NCBI GenBank assembly: GCA_964035015.1
Contig: OZ036006.1
Span: forward strand, 7,402,216-7,466,215
Direction: 5' to 3'
From: Corallium rubrum
Lineage: Eukaryota; Cnidaria; Anthozoa; Scleralcyonacea; Coralliidae
DNA: 64,000 nucleotides
The notes beneath the pieces were generated by a model. The model was given only the letters and a program-made list of their open reading frames with translations. It was not told where the DNA came from and did no database searches. Below, in pieces: positions 47,164 to 58,329 of the stretch (positions are counted from its first letter, which is position 1; each line of letters begins with the position of its first letter). The translations under genes were made by a program, and so were the position numbers.

Positions 47164-47487
47164 GTTTATATTTGAGTTTAAGCAAATAAAAGATAAAATA
47201 TTTCTCAACAGTAAACTCAAACTGCACACAACGTGCAAAACGAATTTAAACGAACGCAACAATACATACATACGCAGTTGAGTCTGTGGTTGAGCTGTTG
47301 CTTTTCACGGGTTTCCCTGGTGGGTGCCCCCCCGGTGGCCCCCCGGATTTCCGACAAAGAAACATCCAACATTTCAACAAATCGAAATCTATGTCGACTA
47401 TACATAGTTCGGCCAAAGAGACTGGGCACGAGTAAACGCAAGGCCGTGTCAAGAATAGTGTGCTGCCTCCCTGGGGGGAGGCAGCAA

Positions 47488-47981
47488 TTACTCCATGATT
47501 TACTCTGATGAAGGACTTTAGTTTAAAAAGCCCGTATTTCGTTCTCTAAAATCAGCAGTTCACCGTCTTTTAAGATTTTCTATACATCATAACACACTGT
47601 CTACACAACACTCTACGTTTATATTACTCTGATGGAGGACTTTGGTTTAAAACGTCAGTATTTCGTTCTCTAAAATCTCAGCAGTTCACTATCTTTAAGA
47701 TTTTCTATACATCATAACACACTGTCTACACAACACTCTACTTTTATATTACTCCATGATTTACTCTTATGAAGGACTTTGGCTTGAAACGTCAGTATTT
47801 CATTTTCTAAAATCAGCAGTTCACCATCTTTTAAGATTTTCTATACATCGTAACACACTGTCTACACAACACTCTACTTTTATATTACTCCATGATTTAC
47901 TCTTATGAAGGACTTTGGCTTGAAACGTCAGTATTTCATTCTCTAAAATCTCGGCAGCTCGACTATCTTCAAGATTTTCTC
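47488..47981 (+). repeat. Hammerhead-like satellite, right part in copy B intron
   Basis: Four 137-bp-type units. CTCTGATGAAGGACTTTAG begins at 47501. The last units have CTTATGA in place of CTGATGA but an intact GAAACGTC. It is interrupted at 47981 by the hAT-type MITE and continues for about 45 bases at 49113. Confidence 0.85.
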
Positions 47982-49112
47982 TAGGGGTGCACCGGATATA
48001 GTATCCGGCCGGATAATCCGGCCGGATAGTGATAAAATCTTACTATCCGGTGTCCGGCCGGATATTTACTATTATCCGGCCGGATACCGGATAATTTGTT
48101 TTTCCTGAAGTGTACTAAATTTCCGTTAATTGAAACATAAAAAATACTTAAAAATAGACATTAATACAACAAAACAACAATCTGATTTATTTACTGTTTA
48201 AATATTGTTCGTGGTGGTAATATGGTTAACCATAATCTCAAACAAACAGATGATTTCAATTTGCAAATAAAACTAATTTGCGGTAAGTACTTAATATAAA
48301 CGACTAATGACATATAGTAACTAAAACATCCCAAACATGCCTCGACTTGTTGGCGTTGTAATGGCTCACAGGAGTAAATATCATGCAAAATAACAACAAA
48401 TCTGAATAGCTGACTTAAAAATGATCTTAATGATGTATTATGGTCGTATGTTCTTGTATAATTCTGTTTTAATTTGTAAATTTCCAAAATAAGTGACGAT
48501 CCCGCTCGACGGCACCACGGGGGGTCGCCCAATGAAAAATACTAAAAAATCAATATAATATTCACATTTTATTATATTGCTTTAATTTTTTCAATTTGAA
48601 TTTGTGAAATAGTGCTTTTCATTTTACTTCCCCAAAGTTTGGTGTTAAAGTAATTTATTGTTTAAATATTTAACATTTTGTTGTAGATTATAATAATATT
48701 ATTAATAATAATTAGCATAAATTAGCATAATTTGCAAAATGGGTTGTCTGACAAGACCCGACAACCCAAAATTTGAATAGTAGAGGTGAAAACGATTCAA
48801 ATGATGTATTGTGGTATTATTTTTGTGTTATTATGCCATGCTAATTCACAAATTTGCTGAGACCACCTGCTGTGAGTGGTTTTCGCGCCAGCCAAGAATG
48901 AGTTAACCATATTTATTATAAGGTGTTCTGGTTTTGAAACTTTATTCATTTGTGCATCTAATCTTAATATATACAGTATATATTATATGTCAAGTATTCA
49001 AATTGATAAAATATCCGGTATCCGGCCGGATTATCCGGCCGGATTTTTTTCAGATATCCGGCAAATCCGGTATCCGGCCGGATAGTAAAAATCACTATCC
49101 GGTGCACCCCTA
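47982..49112. mobile_element. 1.1-kb hAT-type MITE with 8-bp target duplication
   Basis: The ends TAGGGGTGCACCGGATA and TATCCGGTGCACCCCTA are flanked by an exact ATTTTCTC at 47974-47981 and 49113-49120. Both subterminal regions are filled with the palindrome ATCCGGCCGGAT. The interior is AT-rich, with no transposase. Confidence 0.9.
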
Positions 49113-49337
49113 ATTTTCTCTACATCATAACACACTGTCTACATGGAACTCTACATTTATATTACTCTCCAATCTGAGACAAGATTATCATTGACTTTAA
49201 TGCTCAGCGTTGAAGAAAAAGCTTTTAAAGTTTTGTATTTTACCAAAATTCATTATTACGCCTAGATTTGACTTCTCATTAAATCTATTGATTATAGCAA
49301 CACTATTAATTATTATTTTCTTTTATTCCGACACTAG

Positions 49338-49687
49338 GCTCAAAAAATGGCACTTCAAACGGCTCCACAACAAACCGTGCACGCTCGCAAGTTGACATGG
49401 GAAGCAATGGAAGAAAGTTGTCTGAATTTCAACGTGCTGACTCAGCAAGAAACAACAATTCTAGAACCCAGGCTCCTAACGATGACTCTGACTCTGATGA
49501 CGATGATGACGATAGTGAATGGTTATGCAGTCATTATAAGAGACGTTGTTTCGTCAAGTCTGATTGTTGTGACAAATACTGGCCATGTCACCGTTGTCAT
49601 AACAACGAAAGTAAATGCGGTCAGAAGAAATTGAAGTCACGTGATACGAAGTTTTCGAAATGTGTGAGTGGTGGAAGAGAACAACAG
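49338..49687 (+). CDS. CHY-type zinc-finger exon, gene copy B
   Basis: 350 nt, same boundaries and phases as copy A's 2401-2753, one Asp codon shorter in the acidic run. The CHY cysteines are kept in CSHYKRRC and DCCDKYWPCHRCH. The later pair has changed from CVSC to CVSG, so one predicted zinc ligand is lost. With the shortened DED exon this suggests relaxed constraint on copy B. The donor is CAG/GTAGGA. Confidence 0.7.
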
Positions 49688-49719
49688 GTAGGAAGGAAAG
49701 TCTGGTTCTTTCTTTTTTA

Positions 49720-51080
49720 TATTGGCTTTGCCAGACGCAAGTTCTAGGCTTTGTTGTTTTTTCAGCAATTGTGTAGAGTAAATAGTTTTTAGAAACTAAA
49801 CTCGAATGGACTGGACCATTGTTTTAATAAGGAATAAGGTTCGGAGTTATAGATCAAATCGGAGTTTCGACTGCGCATACAATCTGAGTGAGGATAAAAC
49901 GTAGTTTATTTATAACACGAAGCTGAAGCAGCCGTAGTAAAGATAACGTTTCTGACTTCAAAAACTTTTTCAATTGCCTATAACTCAAGATATTACTAAT
50001 ATGGTTTCTATATAACGTGAATAGTTGAATGCCAAAATTTTTTCTGGTATTAGCTGCCAGTTTGCCAGCTGTTCGCCAATGTTTTGCCGGTCTTATAACT
50101 CGTTCAGTCCAGCTTTATCACCAAGCTGGCGAACTGCCAGCTAAGTTCACGGAGTTGTCTAATGATCGCTTGAATCTACCGAGTCTAGTACTGTAGGTTT
50201 AATAGTTCACTAAAAGTATTAGGAACCGTTGTTATTTGGAAAAACGGACTTGTTTACATGGCTTCATGCGTAGCTGTGGTTTAAAAGTACCTTTAACTGT
50301 ACAATCAAAATAGCTAGTCTCAGTGCGGTTCTACATAACTACGTTGGGTCTTTGTACTTTTTAACACACATACGCTTAATATGTGCCCACTGTTGTGCTG
50401 TTTCGTGTATAGGCTATACCAAACTGCATTGCTATCAGTAGCCCGAGTGAACGCCTAAGCAGGCGTCTTGTTCAAATCAATTAAAGTGTATATAAACCCA
50501 AAATTTTTTATCATCTGAATTCGTTCTACATAGAACAAACAGTTGTTCAGTGAAATATTTCTTTGATTGGAGCTATTCTTCAATGTTTTTTGGCGATTCG
50601 CATTTCTAATACGGTAATGAGATGACGTGTTTCTCTTTTTAGCAAGATAAACTACCTGAGAAATTTTTTGTGGGAAAACTCATACAATACGGAACATGTT
50701 GTTCAAATACACCATTAATGGAAGAATTGGGTCATGTCACTCCTGCAAATAAATATTGTATAGATAATGATGACTACTTTGGCGTCATCTCATTACCATT
50801 TTGAAAACAAAAATCTCTATTAAAGCAATAAAGGTTGCTCCAATCTAAAAAATACTTCGTTGTTCAAGTATTTGCTAAAGGTAGAACGTATTTAGATGAT
50901 AAAAAAATTGGGGTTATATTCACTTTAAATTCGTCTGAATTAATTCCGTTCATTGTGCGCCGTTTAGCGCAGGCCTAAATGAAACTAACGTTTTGGTCTA
51001 TGGTCTATAGTAGCCTGCGTCACAGAGTCACAGACGCTCGAGGCTACGTCTATAGCATGCAGAGTCAATCAGAGTATGGT
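49720..51080. other. Copy B-specific intronic insertion block with TIR and foldback elements
   Basis: Absent from copy A. It contains a GACTGCGCAT.C-type sequence at 49868 related to the 33923 element, a right end CAGTAGCCCGAGTGAACGCC at 50438, and a foldback at about 50470-50930 whose arms share AATTTTTTTATCATCT and TTCGTTCTAC. Confidence 0.65.
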
Positions 51081-51407
51081 TTGGAAATAGGTAAACTTCA
51101 AAGCGCATGCATATGAGCTGTGCACGTGATTTTATGTTGAGATGGTCCTTACCATCCACAAACTTTTGTTTTTCTCTTATTAGTATTTCAATAACAAAGT
51201 TGAGTGATTGAACCTAAACGTTGCTATTGGATGATTGCTTCATTATACTAAAAAACATTGTTCTCATGCTGTGAGGATTCAACAAGAAAACTTTTAGAAT
51301 ATTAAAAATATATTTTCTAGTTCTACAAGCATGTAGGATTGTAATGTAGGTAATATTGAGCTCCTTAGGAGCAGCACATATGACTATGAATTTGCAACCT
51401 TAGCTCT

Positions 51408-51590
51408 CCATCTGAGCCTCAGTGACTCAATGGTTAGAGCGTCTAACTGGTCATTAGAAGGTTGCAGGTTTGAACCCTGTCTGAGGTTCAGAAATCTTTT
51501 CTGAGTAATTGAGCTTGATGAACGTCCAACAAACGTCTGTTCCATTACACCAAGCTCACAAACGTACCACATGCACTACATGTATACGTA
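51408..51590 (+). mobile_element. tRNA-derived SINE (Thr-like head), copy 3
   Basis: CCTCAGTGACTCAATGGTTA head, anticodon arm as in the other copies, B box GGTTTGAACCC; the 3' CTGAGG can pair with the 5' CCTCAG. It sits in the last intron of copy B, ending about 30 bases before the acceptor. Confidence 0.75.
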
Positions 51591-51627
51591 GAACTTATCA
51601 TATTCTCTTGTATTCTTCTTTTTTCAG

Positions 51628-51927
51628 TTGCGTCCACGCTCGCGGTCTCGAGATTTAACCTTGGGTGGAAACCCAAGAACACCAGCAGCAACAAATGGGG
51701 ATAGCCGTAACGAGAGGGACAGTGTATTGCAGAGCAAGTACAGATGTGTACCTGGAGGTCCTCAACTATCCCCGAGCACGACAACCGCTGAGAGTAGTAT
51801 ACTCGCTACGACTGATTCCGACAGTCGCCAAATAGACCAAACTGGTGATGCCATGGACTGTGCCGCCGTGATGCTTCGTAACCGACTGTATGAATTGTTT
51901 ATATTAATACACTTTACTGTTGTTTAA
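51628..51927 (+). CDS. Last exon of gene copy B
   Basis: The acceptor CTTCTTTTTTCAG ends at 51627. A phase-0 frame reads LRPRSRSRDLTLGGNPRTPA and on to a stop at 51925-51927. Near the end, AMDCAAVMLRN aligns with the KDCAAMMLRNGM end of the 62885-62971 exon, and the downstream non-coding DNA (51900-51985) also matches 62770-62885. The upstream part is Arg/Ser/Thr-rich without a recognised domain, and the first half of the RING-like motif is missing. So this exon may be an altered or decayed version of the family's C-terminus. Confidence 0.5.
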   Translation: MRPRSRSRDLTLGGNPRTPAATNGDSRNERDSVLQSKYRCVPGGPQLSPSTTTAESSILATTDSDSRQIDQTGDAMDCAAVMLRNRLYELFILIHFTVV

Positions 51928-51974
51928 TTAATTGTTAGTTTGAGAACAGTGGTTGATGTGAAATATAACTGCAA

Positions 51975-52455
51975 TCTTTAACATTTATCATCATTATCAT
52001 CGTCATCATTATGAATATCATCATAATCACCAGTACCACCACCATTACAACCACCATTACCATCACCATCACCATCACCACCACCATCACCACCACCAGC
52101 ATCACCACCAGCATAACCACCACCATCATCATCACCACCACCATCATCACCACCACCATCATCACCACCACCATCATCACCACCACCATCATCATCACCA
52201 CCATCATCACCACCACCACCACCATCACCACCACCATCACCACCACCACTACCACCACCATCATCACCATCGTCATCACCACCACCACCATCACCACCAC
52301 CACCACCATCATCACCACCACCATCATCACCACCACCACCACCACCACCATCATCACCACCATCACCACCACCACTACCACCACCATCATCACCATCGTC
52401 ATCACCACCACCACCATCACCACCATCACTACCACCATCACCACCACCATCATCC
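51975..52455. repeat. (ATC/ACC)n trinucleotide repeat
   Basis: About 480 bases of CAT, CAC and ATC triplets in higher-order blocks (a block of about 111-114 bp, CACCACCACTACCACCACCA-type, recurs near 52240 and 52370). The poly-Thr/Ile and poly-Val/Met ORFs are artefacts. Confidence 0.95.
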
Positions 52456-52554
52456 CAATATCAATATATACCCGACTTTACCCGTCGTGGTTATTATTGT
52501 CGTTTAAATAGAATATATATGTGTCACACCACTTCGAATTTGGAATTAGATTGA

Positions 52555-52894
52555 AAAGCAAGACAAATCCGTCACTTCTCTCCCATCTCTCCTCTCCTTC
52601 CTCATGCCAGCCTGTCTTTTTACCTTCCTACTGCTAAACTAGCAAAAGTCAAACTTGGATCAAATCTTTAAAGTATACTACAATAGCCATTTGGATCAAA
52701 AGCCAAGGCCAGCCGACAATTTAAGTAGTCATTTACTTTCTGTTCTTTCAAAAACAGAACCACAGACGCCATTCAGGAAACAAACCTAGCGGATCAATCT
52801 GAGTTAGAGGAAGACTCCAACGACCCAGACTCCAACGACCCAGACTCCAACGACCAACAACCCAGAGTTCAATCGATCGTTTCCGCGCAACAAG
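52555..52894 (+). pseudogene. Paralogous copy of the 5' exon region of copy A, cut by a SINE
   Basis: It matches the complement of 8394-8640, from CTTCCTCATGCCAGCCTGTC through the TTTCTGTTCTTTCA tract to an exon at 52758 reading TTDAIQETNLADQSELEEDS. A 15-base unit (GACCCAGACTCCAAC) is repeated three times within the exon. The 5S-type SINE begins directly at 52895, so any original donor site is gone. No following DED exon is seen on this strand within the window. Confidence 0.55.
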
Positions 52895-53240
52895 GTTAGT
52901 ACTTGCATGGGTGACCGCTTGGAAATGACCCCGTTGTTGAGCTTGGAACTCATGTGAGTAGACTTTAGTTGATCTCTCCTGTGTTTCGGGGTTTTTTCGT
53001 CGGGTTCTCCGGTTTTCCTCCCTCCATAAAACCAACAACTAACATCTTAGCTGTGATCCGTGGTCTGAACTGTGTTGTATGGCGGCTGCCTGACGTGCCT
53101 TTGATATGCCTCGACACAGCCACGTTGATCTGCGTCCTTCGCAATTTAGCCGCTGGCTGCAAGTAAGGATGATCAGCCCGTCGGGTTCTCCGGTTTTCCT
53201 CCCTCAGTAAAATCAACACCTAACACCTTAGCTGTGATCC
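52895..53240 (+). mobile_element. 5S rRNA-derived SINE, copy 2 (5'-truncated, partly duplicated)
   Basis: It starts within the 5S-like control region (GGTTAGTACTTGCATGGGTG). The body matches copies 1 and 3. After the GCTGGCTGCAAGTAAGGATG end, the segment CGTCGGGTTCTCCGGTTTTC is repeated at 53178. Confidence 0.75.
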
Positions 53241-53490
53241 GTTAATGAAGAGGGCCCTGGGTAAGATTAGCTTCCGCCAACCAGGTGCTCTCCCTCCCAA
53301 TGGAACGTATAAGCTATTTTCGGAATGCCCCTGTTTTTATAGGTTATTATGGAGACATACCGGAAGCCTTGGACGGAGTTGATATTGGATTTATCTTGCT
53401 TTTATATATCACTGATAGTTTGGGTGGAAAATATTGAGTGAGGATTAGCCAATAACAAAATAACAATAACAAATCAATAATAAGATGCGA

Positions 53491-53635
53491 AAATCATTTG
53501 CTATTCCTACCGTCGATGAGCAAAAAAAGGAAGGAGGGGGTGTAAAAAGGATGAGTGAGAGTAAAAAAATAGATAAATTAATTGAAAATACTGTCTTTTT
53601 TTGCTCATCGACGGTGGGAATAGCAAATGTCTTTC
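53491..53635. mobile_element. Short foldback MITE
   Basis: The arms share TTTGCTATTCC.ACCGTCGATG and GAGCAAAAAAAG. The spacer is about 70 bases. Confidence 0.65.
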
Positions 53636-53734
53636 ACATCTCATTATTAATTTTAGAAACTATGTTCAATATTTTCGGCAGTACTCAAACCTTACTATGT
53701 ATATATATTGAATTCGCAATGTATTGTGGCCTAT

Positions 53735-54056
53735 CCAGGCAGCAAGCTCCATTAAAAGGGCGATTGCGTATAGTGTTGAGACACAATGCGGTAATTTTTT
53801 TTCTTTTTAAATACTTTCATGGCAACAATGTCTAGATATGATCGTTGTCATATTGGTAAAAGCAATAATTCTCGTACGTATAAGGATACATTTGTCATGA
53901 ATCTATCCTTACACGTCCGAGAATTGTTGCTTTTACCAATATTACAATTATTATATTTAGATATTGCTGCCACGAAAGTATTTATAAAGAAAAAATTACC
54001 GTATTGGGTCTCAACACTACGCAATCGCCCTTTTAATGGAGCTTGCTAACCCTGGA
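53735..54056. mobile_element. Foldback element
   Basis: The outer arms share GCAAGCTCCATTAAAAGGGC and GATTGCGTA-type sequence. The inner arms share TTGGTAAAAGCAATAATTCTC. No coding sequence. Confidence 0.7.
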
Positions 54057-54059
54057 TGA

Positions 54060-55035
54060 GAAACGCCGTTATAGAGTACATCTATGTTATATTTTCTTTA
54101 TATGGTTGTACCGTAAATATATTATAAAGTAAGGTTAGTTGGCGTAAGTCTGTGACTAGTTAAAGCAACGTTTGTTACAGATACATGTCCACTATAACTG
54201 CTATACAGCTCTTTACATTTAACAACTTGTATTCAAAAACGTATTAGCGTTTGATAAAGGAAAAACAAAAGAAACCATGTTTAATGAGTGCCTTTATATG
54301 ATAGAGTATGCCTTTATTCAAGCAGGACGACAAGGGTTATTGAACCGACCAAAGTCAATTAGTTGTTTTATAAACCGAGCGCGTAGCACTGATTTTTGGG
54401 ATATTCGTGATACTATCACGCGCGCTAGATCAAAGAAAACCGACTTTGTCGGCTAATAATTGATCTTTATTTTTAAGCTTACGTCATGCTTAGTCCTTCA
54501 GAGTGATTTTGGACACTTGTACTAACTAGAGAAGTTGATCTCTGAGCATCCCTACAATATACGAGCCATGCATATAACACATGTAATGGCTTAATGTTTA
54601 AGTCTCTTTTTGTAATCATAGCAGAAACTAGCTCACTGCTAGTTTCTGCAAAAACTCAATAATTCATGAGGAAAACACAAAGGAAATCAGTACCATGTCC
54701 GTGGTTTTATACCTGATAAAGAAACCTCCTGGTTTACATAAACTTTAGCTTTGATTTTCTCGGCTTAGACAACGTTATTTTTCAAACATACTACGCCAAT
54801 GAACTTAACAAATGGGTCGTTTTTGAAGCTATTTAAAACATTCGCAGTACGTGTATGTTTTATCAGATCTGAAACACTGGGCTATTGTCTTGTGTTTTAA
54901 ATCTGATAAAACACTGCTGCTTATCAGCTCATGTTTTAAATATTACATAAAGGAAAAACAAAAGAAACCACGTTTAATGAATGAATGAGTAATGATTTAT
55001 TTAACGTCGTAAGCACAGGATGTGGTTGCCCAATC
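54060..55035. other. No gene recognised
   Basis: AT-rich. A small palindrome lies at 54619-54649 (GCAGAAACTAGC). The phrase AAAGGAAAAACAAAAGAAACCA occurs at 54256 and 54950, suggesting a local direct duplication. Confidence 0.45.
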
Positions 55036-55039
55036 ATCC

Positions 55040-55303
55040 GAGCCAGAGGCTCATGTTAAAAGTGCACGACATAAGCTAAGACCCAAGTGTTGATTTTACG
55101 GAGGGAGGAAAACCGCAGAACCCTGCGAAAAACCCTCGAAGCACAGGAGAGACCAACTAAACTCTACTCACATGAAATTCAAGTTCGAGAACGGAGCTAT
55201 TCCCAGACGGCCACCCATCCAAGTACTAACCCCGTCCAACTGGGCTTAACTACAGCGGTGAGAGGCAGCGTCCTAACAGCACACGCCACCCGTGCTTCCC
55301 ATC
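55040..55303 (-). mobile_element. 5S rRNA-derived SINE, copy 3
   Basis: The minus-strand head is GGGGTTAGTACTTGGATGGG, preceded by a CCCAGTTGGAC-like segment. The body runs to TTTTCCTCCCTCCGTAAAAT. Diverged from copies 1 and 2. Confidence 0.75.
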
Positions 55304-55718
55304 TACCAATATCTTTATATGTAATAAAATTCTACGATCATTCAAGCAGGACGACAAGTAATAAAGCATGAACAGCAATCTGTATCTATTTACAATAAGG
55401 CAAGCTGCAAGCGAGCCGTAGTAAATCAGATACAGATCGGCTGCGAATGTTTTATCGTACTTATCAAATAGATGCATCTAAATAGCCATGTTTTCAGACT
55501 ATTTTTCAAGTTGGAGTGATTTTAGCTAAGTAAGTGAGGAAAAAGTTTATGTAAATCAGGACAGTATGCGATTTACAGATATTGATTAAACTCGTTTCTT
55601 TTGAATTGTCTTCATGAATTATTAATGAATTTGATAATAGATCTTATTATAGTAAACTGTGTATCATGAAAAATTATTACCTCCCTACCTCAAACAAGAT
55701 GTTAGGTTTTCACCCCTG

Positions 55719-55940
55719 TTTATTTGTTTGTTTGTTTGTTTGTTTGTTTGTTTGTTTGTTTGTTTGTTTGTTTGTTTGTTTGTTTGTTTGTTTGTTTGTT
55801 TGTTTGTTTGTTTGTTTGTTTGTTTGTTTGTTTGTTTGTTTGTTTGTTTGTTTGTTTGTTTGTTTGTTTGTTTGTTTGTTTGTTTGTTTGTTTGTTTGTT
55901 TGTTTGTTTGTTTGTTTGTTTGTTTGTTTGTTTGTTTGTT
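55719..55940. repeat. (TTTG)n tetranucleotide repeat
   Basis: About 55 uninterrupted TTTG units. All plus frames read CLFV repeats; not a gene. Confidence 0.98.
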
Positions 55941-56179
55941 TTAAACCTGATAAAACACTGCTGCGCGTTTTTTAATCCATTGCTGCCTAGGATGTCTGAG
56001 GGTTCTGTTTGGCATTAGCAGAGTAAAACAATAGAGGAATTATTTTTGGCCAGCTCAGAAAGGAATTCTCCTATTTACCTTTTTTGCTTCAATTTGATCT
56101 TACAATTCAAAAGATGGCCCTTGTGAATCCTATATAAAAATAATCAGATTTCCTAATCAGCAAAATATTAATTTTACTT

Positions 56180-56520
56180 TCTTTTTGGTTTTCAATTTCA
56201 ATTTCAATTTCAATTTCAATTTCAATTCAATTCAATTCAATTCTTCCAATTCAAGATGGCGAAGAAACTGAACAATTAATTACAGAGGTCAAGGTGGAAA
56301 GGGGCTTTAACCTGTTTAAATATAAATATTATTATCCAATACTTAGTGACATTAAATTGACTTGACAACACGACAACAACAGCAACAACAACAACAACAA
56401 CAGTAGCGACAGCGACAACAACAGCTACAACGATAGCAACATAATAACAAGTAAAAATAATAATAAAAATAGTAATAATAATAAATATTATTAAATAATA
56501 ATAAAAAATATTATTTTTAT
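56180..56520. repeat. Cluster of simple repeats
   Basis: (CAATTT)n at 56187-56240, (CAA)n with interruptions at 56380-56430, and AAT-rich repeats at 56455-56520. Confidence 0.85.
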
Positions 56521-56765
56521 TCGCAAAGCAGCAAAGTAAATTCCGTAAATATATTTACGGAATAAGATATATATCAAATCAAATTTATTTTGCACAAAGT
56601 ATACAGATTACAGTCATAAAAAGAAAAAGATACAAGCATAATTACAGTGAAATTAAAATAAAGAGAAAATAAACTATAGAGAAAATTATAACGTGCTGGG
56701 ACTGCCAAATTAAGTAGCTAACGGTTTCGAGTTGGCCTCTCATTGCTAGTAGTCACCGAGACTGA

Positions 56766-57132
56766 GGGGTCGTTTACATGAATCCGGATTGAGTTTCAAT
56801 CCGGATTGAAAAGCGAAGTCAATCCGTGTTTACATGGGAATTGGGTTTCTGGATTGAGATCCGCCTGTCGCCTGAAATCCGGAAAAATATTAGAAAACAC
56901 GCATGCATTGTTTGTTCTAGTCCTCTCTGTCATGTTTTTCATTCCGGAATGAAACTCGCACCGCCTTTACATGATTCTGGAACGAAATTTCAATCTGGAA
57001 TGAGATTTCAATCCGGAATTAGAAACGGATTGAACTCAATCAGGAATGAGCTAATCTCAATCCGGATTCATCAGAAGCGGAATGAGTTCAATCAGGATTG
57101 AAACGCAATCCGGATTCATGTAAACGGTCCCC
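56766..57132. mobile_element. MITE with GTTTACATGAATCCGGATT ends
   Basis: Inverted ends GTTTACATGAATCCGGATTG and complement. The interior has about ten copies of the near-palindrome AATCCGGATT and variants on both strands. Same GTTTACATG end style as 7705-8206. Confidence 0.75.
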
Positions 57133-57144
57133 GAGGGCGACTAT

Positions 57145-57365
57145 GAAAAAAGAGTTTATAAAATTGATTTATTCGTAAGGTAAAAACTGTTCATTAAAGT
57201 TAGATAAAAACTGTTTATTTGTTAAATAAGAAGTTTGTCCTGGTAAATTTATAACTAGAGTTCAAGACAGGTGGAAACTGGGTAATCAACATGTTGACTG
57301 TTGATGTACTTAAGTCCTTCCAGTGAACAAGGGGAAACCCCCCAATTAATTATGACGAGGTATAT
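57145..57365 (+). repeat. Direct duplicate, copy 1
   Basis: It matches 57932-58330 (AAATTGATTTATTCGTAAG; ACTGTTCATTAAAGTTAGAT; GGGGAAACCCCC). Copy 2 is interrupted by a 203-bp MITE. Confidence 0.8.
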
Positions 57366-57760
57366 GGGAGCCAAAAACAATGGTGGCCCTAAACATGTCA
57401 TAAAATTCAAAATAACGAAATGTTTTGGTAAGTCTTAATAGCGTTTGTCTTTTGTGTACTTTCCCTTGATAAACGTCGAAATTATTCAAGCGAAACTCAA
57501 GCTATATGGTGTGTATAAAACAAATTCGAACCCTTAGAAAATGAATTAGCATTCGTTTCAAACAACCTATTGTAGTAGTTTGAAAGCCCTAAACACTTCT
57601 GAGCCACAGATGCGTAAAACACACGGTCTTATACACCTGGGAAATTAAGATAACTTGAAGTGTATGCATGGTGAAAGTATTTACAAGCTTTTTCTCTTCC
57701 TGTTTAATTTATGTGCTGATTAATTTATAACTCAGCGCTTTTAGGGCTTTCAAACAACTA

Positions 57761-57892
57761 CATGTCTGCTCCCTTGGGAAACAGTTAGTTTTGTTTTCCC
57801 TCAAGTCTCGATGTTGCCCCTCGACTTCGTCTTGGGAAATATCAAGACTCTTGGGAAAACAAAACTAACTGTTTCCCTCGGAGCAGACATTA
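57761..57892. repeat. 132-bp palindrome
   Basis: The arms share TGTCTGCTCC.TTGGGAAACA and GTTAGTTTTGTTTTCC, with the turn near TCGACTTCGTC. Confidence 0.75.
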
Positions 57893-58042
57893 AGTGTATA
57901 TTATTGAACAACTTCGGAAGCTGTAATAAAAAACAGTTTAGAAAATTGATTTATTCGTAAGATAAAAACTGTTCATTAAAGTTAGATAAAAGCTGTTTAT
58001 TTGTTAAATAAGAAGTTAGTCCTGGTTTATGCAGTGTGCTAT

Positions 58043-58245
58043 GAGCGGACCGAACTAATTATTAGCCTAATTGGTTGCGGAACGCACTTAGCGCCAACAC
58101 CGTACCTAAATAAGCGAGGTTGAATATAATTTATTATAATCCATAATTTTTATTTTAGCGTTATAATAAATTTGGTTCGTTCAAAATTTTTCATGTATAA
58201 AGCGTGCCAAGACCGCAGCAATTAATTAATTAGGTCGGTCCGCTC
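58043..58245. mobile_element. 203-bp MITE with GAGCGGACCGA ends
   Basis: The ends GAGCGGACCGAACTAATTA and TAATTAGGTCGGTCCGCTC are inverted. Comparison with the uninterrupted duplicate at 57240-57265 shows the insertion point. No clear target duplication remains. Confidence 0.75.
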
Positions 58246-58329
58246 AGAGTTCAAGACAGATGGAACATGTTGATTGTTGATGCACTTTAGTGGCCAAGGG
58301 GAAACCCCCAAATTAATGTAATGACGTAG

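Larger units (their letters stand above)
38562..47487 (-). mobile_element. 8.9-kb Helitron carrying C76 protease/Rep/helicase and an RPA gene
   Basis: Removing 38562-47487 rebuilds an uninterrupted satellite unit (TTTTATA joined to TTACTCC), so the edges are known to within one base. The target is an A/T junction without duplication. On the minus strand, the coding strand of the Rep/helicase, the 3' end is CTAG, matching Helitron CTRR, with a short GC-rich hairpin about 30 bases inside. The 5' edge is a perfect hairpin (47461-47486) with 11-bp arms TGCTGCCTCCC, and not the usual TC. Stretches 40060-41590 and 38562-38838 inside it hold no further genes that I can see. Confidence 0.85.

Noticed and set aside
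51935..52511. Poly-Thr/Ile and poly-Val/Met ORFs of about 170 codons
   Set aside because: By-products of the (ATC/ACC)n repeat.
55659..56018. ORF of CLFV repeats resembling a membrane protein
   Set aside because: Direct translation of (TTTG)n.
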